From positions 1-64,000 of the forward strand of contig NZ_LOKZ01000023.1 in the NCBI RefSeq assembly GCF_002211365.1: DNA of 64,000 nt. The letters are read 5' to 3'. Position numbers and translations under genes: made by a program. Shown piece by piece: positions 45,089 to 53,680 of this stretch; the stretch's first letter is position 1; each line of letters starts with the position of its first letter. The notes under the pieces were generated by a model, which was not told the DNA's origin, did no database searches, and worked only from the letters and a program-made list of their open reading frames with translations. This DNA comes from Rhizobium sp. R711 (lineage in GTDB: Bacteria; Pseudomonadota; Alphaproteobacteria; Rhizobiales; Rhizobiaceae).

Positions 45089-45933
45089 TGGAACTGGGAG
45101 CGATGCTCAACGAATGGTATCCAGTCGGCCTCTTCAGCCAGCTCGACGACAGTGCATATGAAACCGCCTTGATGGGCGAACCAGTGGTGGTCTCGCTCGA
45201 CGCCGACGGCAAGGCCAGGGTGGCATCTCAAGGCGGGCGCGAACTGCCTGTTTGTGTTCGTTATGGACACGTTTGGTCCTCGATCGGCACGCCTCAAAAA
45301 GAACTGTTTGCAATACCCGAGGCTGACCAGCCCGGTCGCCGGTTTGTCGATGTCGGCGTCGTTCGCGTGCGCTGCTCGCCGCTTCGCGCCGTCGAGAACT
45401 TTCTCGACATTGCGCATTTCCCGTTCGTGCACACAGATATCCTTGGCGCAGAGCCCCACACGGAGGTTCAAAACTACAAGGTCGAAATCCGGGACGTCGA
45501 GGACGAGGTCTGGGCAACGCAGGTCAAGTTCTATCAGCCACAGGCTGCAAAGTCCGCAAGCGGCGGCATCACGACGGAATACATGTACCGCGTGCCGGCT
45601 CCCACCTGCTCCGTGCTCTACAAGACCTGCCCGCCCCACCCCAGCGAGTGGGATGTGATCACCCTTTTCGTGCAGCCGCTGGCTGAGGATCTATGTGACG
45701 TATGGCCATGGATGGCGCTGTTTGACGACGTCACCCCGATGACCGATCTGATCCACTTTCAGCAGACGATCTTCCTTCAGGACCGGTCGATCCTGGAAAA
45801 CCAGATTCCGCGACTTCTCCCACTTGATCCAGGGATGGAGATACCCACGCGCGCCGATCTGACCTCCGTGGCGTATCGACGCTGGCTGAAACGCCACAAC
45901 TACACCTATGGGGCACAGCTGGTGGCGCAATGA
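45088..45933 (+). CDS. Rieske-less non-haem iron oxygenase subunit (NdmC-like)
   Basis: A 281-residue protein matching the catalytic domain of Rieske oxygenases without a Rieske cluster. The N-terminal MELGAMLNEWYPVGLFSQLD matches the start of ring-hydroxylating alpha subunits, but the C-x-H/C-x-x-H motif is absent. The iron site is visible as AVENFLDIAHFPFVHTDIL near residue 95, with two His spaced by four residues and an Asp, like ENFTDFSHFAFIH of methylxanthine demethylases. A further acidic residue lies in the LQDRSILENQIP helix. NdmC of caffeine-degrading Pseudomonas is likewise Rieske-less. The gene is coupled to both neighbours by overlaps. Substrate is inferred to be a purine from context. 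Confidence 0.75.
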   Translation: MELGAMLNEWYPVGLFSQLDDSAYETALMGEPVVVSLDADGKARVASQGGRELPVCVRYGHVWSSIGTPQKELFAIPEADQPGRRFVDVGVVRVRCSPLRAVENFLDIAHFPFVHTDILGAEPHTEVQNYKVEIRDVEDEVWATQVKFYQPQAAKSASGGITTEYMYRVPAPTCSVLYKTCPPHPSEWDVITLFVQPLAEDLCDVWPWMALFDDVTPMTDLIHFQQTIFLQDRSILENQIPRLLPLDPGMEIPTRADLTSVAYRRWLKRHNYTYGAQLVAQ

Positions 45934-46586
45934 AGCTCTACGATTACATACTCTCTCCAAGTTGCTACAAAGTGCGACTGATGGCGGCTCTTGCGGGTGT
46001 CAGGCTTGATCTCAGGCCAGTGGACTTTCACCCTGGTGGCGAGCATCGCGGGCCCGAGCTCCTGGCGCTTAACCCGGCCGGCTCCATTCCGATCCTGGAA
46101 GACGCAGATCTCCTGCTGACCGAATCGTCGGCCATGCTCGTTTATCTTGCCGCAAACAACGCTCCGGAATGGCTCGGCTCGACAGCCGAGGAAGCCGCAC
46201 GAGTGCAGCAGTGGCTTTCCTTTTCACATCGGCTGACTGCAAACCTCGGAGGCGCACGTCTTCACGAGATGTTGCACCGTCCGGGAGATATTGCCCTCCT
46301 GCAGACACAAGGAACCGCTGCGCTGCGCGAGTTGGAGGCCGGGCTCGTTGAACAAAACCTGCGCGGCAAGTCGTTCCTCGCATCAGCGCGTCCGACAGTG
46401 GCCGATATTGGCTGCTTCCCTTACGTGGCGCTTGCACCAGACGGTGGCGTCTCGCTCGATCCCTACCCCGCGATCCGCCTCTGGTCGCGCGCCATACGCG
46501 CGCTCGACGCGTTCATCGAGATGCCAGGCATCCACCGGCTGCACGAATTGAAGCCCGAGCCGCAGATTGCTCCGGAAGACGAATAA
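45930..46586 (+). CDS. Glutathione-S-transferase-like protein (NdmE-like position)
   Basis: A 218-residue GST-fold protein. The thioredoxin-like N-terminal domain starts MKLYDYILSPSCYKVRLMAA and has NPAGSIPILED and LLTESSAMLVYLA. The helical C-terminal domain contains ARPTVADIGCFPYVALA (the N-capping box of GSTs). It overlaps the oxygenase gene by ATGA. In the NdmCDE complex a GST homologue has a structural rather than catalytic role, and the same may hold here. Confidence 0.85.
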   Translation: MKLYDYILSPSCYKVRLMAALAGVRLDLRPVDFHPGGEHRGPELLALNPAGSIPILEDADLLLTESSAMLVYLAANNAPEWLGSTAEEAARVQQWLSFSHRLTANLGGARLHEMLHRPGDIALLQTQGTAALRELEAGLVEQNLRGKSFLASARPTVADIGCFPYVALAPDGGVSLDPYPAIRLWSRAIRALDAFIEMPGIHRLHELKPEPQIAPEDE

Positions 46587-46587
46587 G

Positions 46588-47967
46588 ATGACCGGCTACC
46601 TCCTGAAGAACTGCGCAGCCGTGATTGTCGACGAGGGGATGGGACCGACAGTCCGGCGCAACGTCGATGTTTTGACGACCGGCCCGGCGATCCGGGCGAT
46701 CGGCAATCACCTTGACCAAGACAAATTGCCTGTTGGCACCGCGATCCAAGACGCCACCGGCTGGTTCGTCTATCCTGGACTCGTCAATACGCACCACCAC
46801 TTCTTCCAATGCTTTGTGCGCAACCGTGCAGATCTCGACTGGACGAAGCTTTCGGTTATCGAGTGGCTCGAGCGCATCTATCCGATCTTCTCGCGGCTGA
46901 ACGAGGATTGCTTTTATCATTCCTCGGTAACGGCGATGGCCGAGATGATCAAGCATGGCTGCACCACGGCCTTCGACCACCAGTATTGTTTCCCGCGGCA
47001 TGCCGGAAAGCGACTGATCGACCGCCAGTTCGACGCAGCCGACCTCATGGGCATGCGCTTTCATGCCGGTCGAGGCGGCAACACCCTGCCAAAGTCTGAG
47101 GGATCGACGATTCCGGATTCGATGCTGGAAACGACCGACGAGTTCATCGGTGATTGTGCGCGCCTGATTGACACCTACCACGACGCCAAGCCTTTCAGCA
47201 TGCGCCAGGTGGTGGTGGCGCCTTGCCAGCCGGTCAATTGCTACCGCGAGACCTTCGTCGAATCGGTCGCATTGGCACGCGATCGCGGCGTCCAGATGCA
47301 TACGCATGTTGGCGAGGGTGAAAGCCCGGCCATTGAAGCCCGCCATGGAATGCGCACGGTCGATTATTGCGCCGAACTCGGTTTTGCCGGATCAGATGCC
47401 TTCTACGCCCATTGCTGGGAGTTGACGCATGACGAACTCCGCAAGATGGCGGCAAGCGGCACCGGCGTTTCACATTGCCCCGAGCCGGTCTATCTCGTTG
47501 GCGCCGAAGTGACCGACATCCCGGCCATGTCCGCCTTTGGCCTGCGGGTCGGGCTCGGCTGTGACGGGGCTGCATCAAATGACAACTCGAACCTGATGAA
47601 TTGCGTGCACTCAGCCTATATGCTCCAGTGCCTGGCCGCATCGAGGCGCCAGCACTGCGTTCCGCCTCCGGTCGATTTCCTTGGCTATGCGACCACAGGC
47701 GGGGCAAGCCTGCTAGGGCGTCGCGACATCGGTCGACTTGCACCGGGCTTGGCTGCGGACCTTTTTGCGATCGACACACGGCGCATGGACTATGTGGGCA
47801 CGCGACACGATCCGTTGAGCCTGATTGCCAAGGTCGGCATCGGAATGCCGACCGATTTGACCATGATCAATGGCCGTATCGTCTGGCACAAGGGCGAGTT
47901 CACGGGGCTCGATGAAGCCAGGCTGTTTGCCGAGGCTGAAGCCGCTCTCGCCACTGTGGAATTTTAA
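46588..47967 (+). CDS. Amidohydrolase, 8-oxoguanine/guanine deaminase-like
   Basis: A 459-residue amidohydrolase of the ATZ/TRZ group. Metal ligands are seen in VNTHHHFFQ (H-x-H type), MHTHVGEGES, FYAHCWELTHDE and GLGCDGAASNDNSN; the C-terminus has the closing beta-sandwich (GLAADLFAIDTRRMDYVG). The pattern fits 8-oxoguanine deaminase, which turns 8-oxoguanine into urate, but other aminopurines are possible. ATG 46588 is preceded by GGAAG and lies just after the GST stop; the frame opens earlier, inside the GST gene. Together with the transporter it supports a purine-degrading role for the operon. Confidence 0.85.
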   Translation: MTGYLLKNCAAVIVDEGMGPTVRRNVDVLTTGPAIRAIGNHLDQDKLPVGTAIQDATGWFVYPGLVNTHHHFFQCFVRNRADLDWTKLSVIEWLERIYPIFSRLNEDCFYHSSVTAMAEMIKHGCTTAFDHQYCFPRHAGKRLIDRQFDAADLMGMRFHAGRGGNTLPKSEGSTIPDSMLETTDEFIGDCARLIDTYHDAKPFSMRQVVVAPCQPVNCYRETFVESVALARDRGVQMHTHVGEGESPAIEARHGMRTVDYCAELGFAGSDAFYAHCWELTHDELRKMAASGTGVSHCPEPVYLVGAEVTDIPAMSAFGLRVGLGCDGAASNDNSNLMNCVHSAYMLQCLAASRRQHCVPPPVDFLGYATTGGASLLGRRDIGRLAPGLAADLFAIDTRRMDYVGTRHDPLSLIAKVGIGMPTDLTMINGRIVWHKGEFTGLDEARLFAEAEAALATVEF

Positions 47968-47991
47968 GCCACCAAGAAGGGGAACCAAGAC

Positions 47992-49089
47992 ATGACAAAG
48001 ATTTCTCGCAGAAGATTGATGCAAGGGGCCGCAGTTGCGGGTCTCGCTGGTGCCCTTGGCGGGCGTTCAGCGATCGCTGCCGGCGGACCGCTCGGCATCA
48101 CCCTCGTTGTTCCCTCTCCCATCGGTGACGTCGGCTGGGGCCGGGCGCTGCAGGACGGCCTCGAGCCGGTCAAGGCCGCCTATGGCGACAAGGTGAAGGT
48201 CACCGTGCTTGAAAACATCGCCGAAGGCCCGGACGCCGACCGCATCATGAACAAATCTGTTGCGGACGGGAACAACTTCCTGATCGCCGGTTCCTTTGGC
48301 TATCAGAACGGCGCCCTGCAGATCGCCCGCCGCAACCCGAAGGTCACCGTGCTGCATGCCTCCGGCTTCCAGGTTGCGCCGAACTTCTCGCCCTTTGCGG
48401 CGAAAAATTTCGAAGGCACCTACCTGCTCGGCATGGCGGCCGCCGCTGTCTCAAAGACCGGCAAGCTCGGCTCGGTATCCGCATTTGCAATCCCGGAACT
48501 GATTGCCTCGATCAATGCGTTTACGCTCGGCGCCCAGGCAGTCAACCCGAAAGCTGAAGTCTCCGTGGTCTGGGTGAATTCGTGGTTCGATCCGGCCAAG
48601 GAACAGGAAGCGGCCAAGGCTCTGATGGCGCAGAGCTGCGACGTGATCTTTTCCAACGCACAAGATACGCCGTCGGTTGTTTCGGTTTGCGAAGCGGCCG
48701 GCATCTATGCCTGCAACCTGAACTCGTCGATGAAGAAATACGCCCCGAAATTCTACCTCGGCTGCGCCGCGACCGACTGGTCGCCCTTCTTCAAGGCTTC
48801 GGTCGATGCCCATGTCGCCGGCACCTTCAAGGGCGCCAACGCGTTCCTTGGCATGAAGGAGAAAGTCGTTCATATCGCTGACTGGAGCCCTGATGTCCCG
48901 CCAGACACGATGACTAAGATCAAGAGCATCGAAGCCAAGATCGCAGATGGCAGCGGCTCGCCATTCGCAGGTCCGGTCACCAAGGCCGACGGCAGCGAGT
49001 TTGTGGCCTCCGGTGCGACCATGAGCGATGCCGACATCATTGCCATGGACTGGCACGTCAAGGGCGTGACCACGCCGCTGCCGAAGTAA
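47992..49089 (+). CDS. BMP-family ABC transporter substrate-binding protein
   Basis: A 365-residue periplasmic (BmpA/Med family) binding protein with a Tat-type signal (SRRRLMQGAAVAGLAGALGG, cleavage near AIAA). The mature part has IGDVGWGRALQDGLEPVKAA, ADGNNFLIAGSFGYQNGALQ and AKNFEGTYLLGMAAAAVSKT, usual for proteins that bind nucleosides or purines. It follows the deaminase gene by 24 bp and precedes its own ATPase and two permeases. Confidence 0.92.
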   Translation: MTKISRRRLMQGAAVAGLAGALGGRSAIAAGGPLGITLVVPSPIGDVGWGRALQDGLEPVKAAYGDKVKVTVLENIAEGPDADRIMNKSVADGNNFLIAGSFGYQNGALQIARRNPKVTVLHASGFQVAPNFSPFAAKNFEGTYLLGMAAAAVSKTGKLGSVSAFAIPELIASINAFTLGAQAVNPKAEVSVVWVNSWFDPAKEQEAAKALMAQSCDVIFSNAQDTPSVVSVCEAAGIYACNLNSSMKKYAPKFYLGCAATDWSPFFKASVDAHVAGTFKGANAFLGMKEKVVHIADWSPDVPPDTMTKIKSIEAKIADGSGSPFAGPVTKADGSEFVASGATMSDADIIAMDWHVKGVTTPLPK

Positions 49090-49093
49090 GCTC

Positions 49094-50614
49094 GTGACCG
49101 TCCCGCTCCTATCGCTCCGCGGCATTTCGAAATCCTACGGCCAGATCAATGCCAACCGGTCTATCGATCTGGATGTGGATGCGTGCTCGATCCATGCCAT
49201 CCTTGGAGAAAACGGGGCGGGCAAGTCGACGCTGATGAAACTCATCTACGGCGTCGAGCAGCCAGACGACGGAACCGTCGTCTGGAAAGGGGAACCGCTT
49301 GCCTTTGGCTCCCCTGCGGAGGCCAGGCGTAACGGCATCGGTATGGTCTTTCAGCACTTCTCCCTGTTTGAGACACTGACGGTCGTGGAAAACATCCAGC
49401 TCGTGGTACCCGGCAAGAAGGCTGATCTCGTCGGCCGTATCCGTACGCTCGGGCGCGACTTCGGCCTCGAGGTCGATCCGCTTGCTTATGTGCATGCACT
49501 ATCCGTCGGCGAACGGCAGCGCGTCGAGATCATCCGATGCTTGATGACCGATCCGAAGCTCCTGATCCTGGACGAACCGACCTCCGTCCTACCACCGCAG
49601 CTGGTCGACAGGCTCTTCGACACCTTGCGGCGTCTTCGCGACGGCGGGGTGTCCATCCTCTTCATTTCCCATAAGCTCGAGGAAATCCGGGCGATCTGCG
49701 ACCGGGCAACCATCCTGCGCGCGGGCCGCGTCACCGGCAATGTCGACCCACGCGAACACGACGCCCACGATCTCGCCCGCATGATGATCGGCCGCGACAT
49801 GCCGGAGCCGATGCCAGCTGTGCCCCATTCCGGCGGGGAAAAGCGCCTTGAGATCGTTGCTCTCGACCACCATCCGGACGATCCCTTCGGCGTGGCTCTT
49901 TCCGGCATAAGTCTCACGGTGCGTGCCGGCGAGATCCTGGGAATCGCCGGTGTTTCGGGCAACGGTCAGAGCGAACTCGCCGCACTGATTTCCGGCGAGC
50001 AGATGCTTTCGCGCTCGCGTGAGAAGATCTTCATGATGGGCCAGGATGTCGGTAGGCTCGATGCGGCCGCCCGCCGTCGGCTTGGCTTTGCCTTCGTGCC
50101 GGAAGATCGTCTTGGACGCGGTGCGGTGCCGGAGATGTCGCTCGTTCTCAACAGCCTGTTGACCGCCCATCCGCTAAACCTCTTGCGACACGGGCTAGTC
50201 GACAAGGCACAGGCAACAGGCTTCACCAACGATTGCATCCGCCAGTACGATGTCCGCACACCGGGCCCTGATGTCGAGGCCGGATCGCTGTCGGGCGGCA
50301 ATCTGCAGAAATTCATCGTCGGGCGCGAGATCATGTTGTCGCCGAAGCTGCTGTTCGTCGCTCAGCCGACATGGGGTGTCGACGTCGGCGCCGCTTCGGC
50401 AATTCGCCGCAGACTGGTTACACTGCGCAACGAGGGCATGGCCATCCTCGTCATTTCCGAGGAGCTCGAGGAGCTTTTCGAACTCAGCGATTCTATTCAG
50501 GTGCTCTATCACGGCACCTTGAGCAAGCCGCTCATCCCACGAGACACGAAGCCCGAGGAGATCGGCCGATACATGATTGGGGCAAAGGCATCACCAGAGA
50601 AGGCCCTGGCATGA
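49094..50614 (+). CDS. Sugar/nucleoside-type ABC transporter double ATPase
   Basis: A 506-residue protein with two ABC domains. The first has Walker A GENGAGKSTLMK, signature LSVGERQRVEIIRCL and Walker B LLILDEPTSVL. The second, from about residue 255, has a degenerate Walker A (GVSGNGQSELAAL), signature LSGGNLQKFIVGRE and LLFVAQPTWGVD. This asymmetry is normal for the RbsA/NupO group. GTG start, 4 bp after the binding-protein stop. Overlaps the first permease by ATGA. Confidence 0.93.
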   Translation: MTVPLLSLRGISKSYGQINANRSIDLDVDACSIHAILGENGAGKSTLMKLIYGVEQPDDGTVVWKGEPLAFGSPAEARRNGIGMVFQHFSLFETLTVVENIQLVVPGKKADLVGRIRTLGRDFGLEVDPLAYVHALSVGERQRVEIIRCLMTDPKLLILDEPTSVLPPQLVDRLFDTLRRLRDGGVSILFISHKLEEIRAICDRATILRAGRVTGNVDPREHDAHDLARMMIGRDMPEPMPAVPHSGGEKRLEIVALDHHPDDPFGVALSGISLTVRAGEILGIAGVSGNGQSELAALISGEQMLSRSREKIFMMGQDVGRLDAAARRRLGFAFVPEDRLGRGAVPEMSLVLNSLLTAHPLNLLRHGLVDKAQATGFTNDCIRQYDVRTPGPDVEAGSLSGGNLQKFIVGREIMLSPKLLFVAQPTWGVDVGAASAIRRRLVTLRNEGMAILVISEELEELFELSDSIQVLYHGTLSKPLIPRDTKPEEIGRYMIGAKASPEKALA

Positions 50615-51708
50615 GCGTCTCGTCCGCAGCCTTCCTTCCGACCCTCGTGCGACGGGAGCGCGCCTCGCTCGTCGCCACACTTTTGGCGCCCGCAATCGCG
50701 CTCATCGTCGCCACGGCTCTCAATCTTTGCCTTTACGTGCTGATGGGCCGCGACCCGGCCGCCGTCGTCTATGCCATGCTGCTCGAACCTTTCCTGTCCT
50801 TCGCCTCCTTTTCGGAAGTGCTCCTGAAGTTCGCACCACTTCTGCTCATTGCCCAAGGGCTTGCGATCGGCTTTCGTGCCAAGGTCTTCAACATCGGTGC
50901 CGAAGGTCAGTTTATCCTCGGGGCCATCTTCGCCTCCGCCATCCCGATCTACTTCCCGCAGGCGACAGGCCAGTGGATCTGGCCGGTGATGCTATTGCTT
51001 GGTGCGCTCGGCGGCGCGCTGTGGGCGTCGCTGACCGCCTTCTGGCGCGTTCGCTTTAACGCCAACGAGATCCTCGTCTCGCTGATGCTGAGCCTCGTCG
51101 CGGCACAATTGCTCTATTACCTGCTCCTTGGTCCTTGGAAGGATCCGAACGGGTTCAATTTTCCCCAATCCGTGATGTTCCAGTATGACGCCATGGTGCC
51201 GCTCCTGATCGAAGGCACACGCGTCAACGTCTCACTGCTCTTGACGCTGGCGCTTTCGCTTGCCGCCTTTGTCTTCATGCAAAGAAGCTTCATCGGATAC
51301 AAGCTGCAGGTGGGTGGTCTCGCGCCGCGCGCGGCCGGCTACGCCGGTTTCAGCGAAGGCTCCGCGATCTGGCTTTCCCTTCTCATAGGCGGTTTCGCCG
51401 CAGGTCTTGCCGGTGCCGCTGAAGTCGCCGGACCGCTTGGCCAGTTGCAGCGCTCGATTTCCACCGGTTATGGCTACGCCGCCATCATCGTTGCCTATCT
51501 CGGCGGGCTGCATCCAATCGGCATCGTTTTCTCCGCACTGATCATGGCCGCGCTTTATATCGGCGGCGACAATGCCATGGTTTCCGCAAACCTGCCGATC
51601 GCCGCAGTTCGCGTCTTCCAGGGGAGCCTGCTGCTCGCCTATCTCATCGCCATTGCCTTCGTTCGCTATCGCCTCGAATGGCCGCGCGCGCACCGGAGCC
51701 CATCATGA
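50611..51708 (+). CDS. ABC transporter permease, nucleoside/purine type (1)
   Basis: A 365-residue membrane protein of the BPD_transp_2 (NupP/YufP-like) family with about nine hydrophobic segments and the conserved FRAKVFNIGAEGQFILGAIF near residue 90. ATG 50611 overlaps the ATPase stop; the longer frame upstream is a shadow of the ATPase gene. It overlaps the next permease by ATGA. Confidence 0.9.
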   Translation: MSVSSAAFLPTLVRRERASLVATLLAPAIALIVATALNLCLYVLMGRDPAAVVYAMLLEPFLSFASFSEVLLKFAPLLLIAQGLAIGFRAKVFNIGAEGQFILGAIFASAIPIYFPQATGQWIWPVMLLLGALGGALWASLTAFWRVRFNANEILVSLMLSLVAAQLLYYLLLGPWKDPNGFNFPQSVMFQYDAMVPLLIEGTRVNVSLLLTLALSLAAFVFMQRSFIGYKLQVGGLAPRAAGYAGFSEGSAIWLSLLIGGFAAGLAGAAEVAGPLGQLQRSISTGYGYAAIIVAYLGGLHPIGIVFSALIMAALYIGGDNAMVSANLPIAAVRVFQGSLLLAYLIAIAFVRYRLEWPRAHRSPS

Positions 51709-52622
51709 GCGCCATCGAGTTCATCCTGTCCGGCATGCTTGCAGCCGCGACCCCGTTCCTGCTTGCCGCCCTCGGTGAGCTGGTGGTCGAACGCGCTGGT
51801 GTCTTGAACCTGGGAGTGGAAGGTTTGATGGCCTTTGGCGCCGTTCTTGCCTTCATCATCGTCTATCAGGGCGGCGGCCATTTCCTTGGCTTCATCGCCG
51901 CCGGGGCGGGTGGCGCCATCCTGTCACTGATATTCGCCTTTATCGCACTGGGGCTCAGAGCAAACCAGGTGGCGACGGGGCTCGCCATCGGCATTCTCGG
52001 CCAGGGTCTCTCCGCACTTTTCGGCAAGAGCTACGAGGCGCTGACCGTTACCGGCATTACGAAGATCGCCATTCCGGGGCTCTCCAAGATACCGGTCATC
52101 GGCGGCCTGTTCGTGCAGGACGTCGTCGTGTGGCTGTCGCTGGCTGCCACCCTCGCCATCTGGGGTATGTTTTCCTACACGAAGACCGGACTTGTCGTTC
52201 GGGCAGTCGGTGAAAATCCCAAGGCTGCCCACGCCATCGGATACAGGGTGCTAGCCGTGCGCGTCGCCACTGTCGCCTTCGGTGGAGCAATGGCCGGTTT
52301 TGCCGGCGCCTACGCCTCCGTGGTCTACACGCCACTGTGGGCCGATGGCATGATCGCCGGACGTGGCTGGATCGCCATCGCGCTCGTCGTCTTCGGCACC
52401 TGGCTCACGGGTCGCATCTTTCTCGGCGCCTGCCTCTTCGGCGCTGTCTCGCTAATGGGACTTGCCGGCCAGGCCGTAGGCGTGAACCTGCCCTCACAAC
52501 TTCTCTCCAGTTTGCCCTATCTCGTCACGATCATCGTGCTCGGCGTCATTTCCGCAGACCGTCGCCTGCTCAAGCTGAATGGTGTCGCCTCGCTCGGAGA
52601 ACCCTTCGAACGCTCGCCCTGA
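51705..52622 (+). CDS. ABC transporter permease, nucleoside/purine type (2)
   Basis: A 305-residue permease of the same family (NupQ/YufQ-like). ERAGVLNLGVEGLMAFGAVL near residue 30 is the conserved cytoplasmic motif, and AVGENPKAAHAIGYRVLAVR lies near residue 175. It is the last gene of the operon; no clear terminator follows in the 262-bp gap to the convergent dipeptide-type operon. Confidence 0.9.
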   Translation: MSAIEFILSGMLAAATPFLLAALGELVVERAGVLNLGVEGLMAFGAVLAFIIVYQGGGHFLGFIAAGAGGAILSLIFAFIALGLRANQVATGLAIGILGQGLSALFGKSYEALTVTGITKIAIPGLSKIPVIGGLFVQDVVVWLSLAATLAIWGMFSYTKTGLVVRAVGENPKAAHAIGYRVLAVRVATVAFGGAMAGFAGAYASVVYTPLWADGMIAGRGWIAIALVVFGTWLTGRIFLGACLFGAVSLMGLAGQAVGVNLPSQLLSSLPYLVTIIVLGVISADRRLLKLNGVASLGEPFERSP

Positions 52623-52884
52623 CGCAAAGCGGCTTGTTGCAAAATACGGCACCTTGACGGATGCGAACCGCCGACCTGACCAGAAATCGGTTAGCAAACA
52701 AAGCTGCTTTTCTGGCCTGGCGAGCTAAAGCCAGTGATCGCTTTGCTGGGCATGCTCGGCAAGCGACTTCTACTCACCGCGACAGGCGTGGATGACGAAC
52801 ATAGCACGCAACCATAAACCGACGATCCCGGTCGCGAATGAATTATCGATCGGAACAGCGATCGAGACGTTCGGCTCCTAGGTT

Positions 52885-53679
52885 TCAGCCTTTAGCGACA
52901 TTGGGTTCAACATTACGAGTGCGGATCGGAGCGATATATCCACGGCTCCCATCGAGCAGCATCTGCGTATAAGGGTGGCGGACATTGTTCGACAGCAGTT
53001 GATCCCGCGTCGCGATCTCCACGAACATACCGTCCTGCATCACCGCGACGCGATTGCACAGGTGCGCGATGACAGCCATGTCGTGACTGACAAGGATATA
53101 GGTCAGCTTCTCGCGCTCACGCAAATCCTTGAGCAGGTTCAGGATTTCAGCCTGGATCGAGACGTCGAGCGCCGAGGTTGGCTCGTCCAACAGCAAGATG
53201 CGCGGTTTCAGGATCAGTGCTCGCGCAATTGCGACGCGCTGCCGCTGCCCGCCGGACAACTGATGCGGGAAGCGATGTCTGAAGCGGTGCGGCAGACCGA
53301 CGTCCAGCAGGACCTGCTCGACGCGATGCTGTCGATGGTCGAGGCCATGGATTTCAAGCGGTTCCAGCAAGGTGCGCCCGATCGTATGACGCGGATGCAA
53401 GGAGCCGAACGGGTCTTGAAACACCATCTGTTGTTTGGCGAGCTGCGAGCGGGACCGCTTCGGACCGACCGTCTCGCCGTCGATCGAAACCGAACCGCTC
53501 CATCCCTTGATACGGCCGGCCAGCGCACCGAGCACCGTCGACTTGCCACAACCGCTTTCGCCAACGAGGCCGAAGGTCTCGCCCGGCGTAACCTCGAAGG
53601 CGACGCTCTTGACGACCTGCTTGAAGTCATTGCCGCTGCCGAAAGAGATGGCGAGATTGTTTACCGATATGATGGACAT
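52885..53679 (-). CDS. Peptide-type ABC transporter ATPase (DppF-like)
   Basis: A 264-residue ATPase with GESGCGKSTVLGALAGR, LSGGQRQRVAIARAL, ILLLDEPTSALD and VSHDMAV motifs and the short C-terminal extension of the oligopeptide group (RHPYTQMLLDGS). The start at 53679 has GGAGG 6 bp upstream and follows the partner ATPase stop. Last gene of a five-gene transporter operon transcribed leftward. Confidence 0.92.
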   Translation of the reverse strand: MSIISVNNLAISFGSGNDFKQVVKSVAFEVTPGETFGLVGESGCGKSTVLGALAGRIKGWSGSVSIDGETVGPKRSRSQLAKQQMVFQDPFGSLHPRHTIGRTLLEPLEIHGLDHRQHRVEQVLLDVGLPHRFRHRFPHQLSGGQRQRVAIARALILKPRILLLDEPTSALDVSIQAEILNLLKDLREREKLTYILVSHDMAVIAHLCNRVAVMQDGMFVEIATRDQLLSNNVRHPYTQMLLDGSRGYIAPIRTRNVEPNVAKG

Positions 53680-53680
53680 G

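Noticed and set aside
52650..52735. Minus-strand tRNA-like sequence with a GGTTCG-type T-arm and a TAGCTCG D-arm-like piece
   Set aside because: The T-loop has a C where A58 is required, and no acceptor stem can be paired. At most it is a degenerate tRNA fragment; an Infernal or tRNAscan run would decide.
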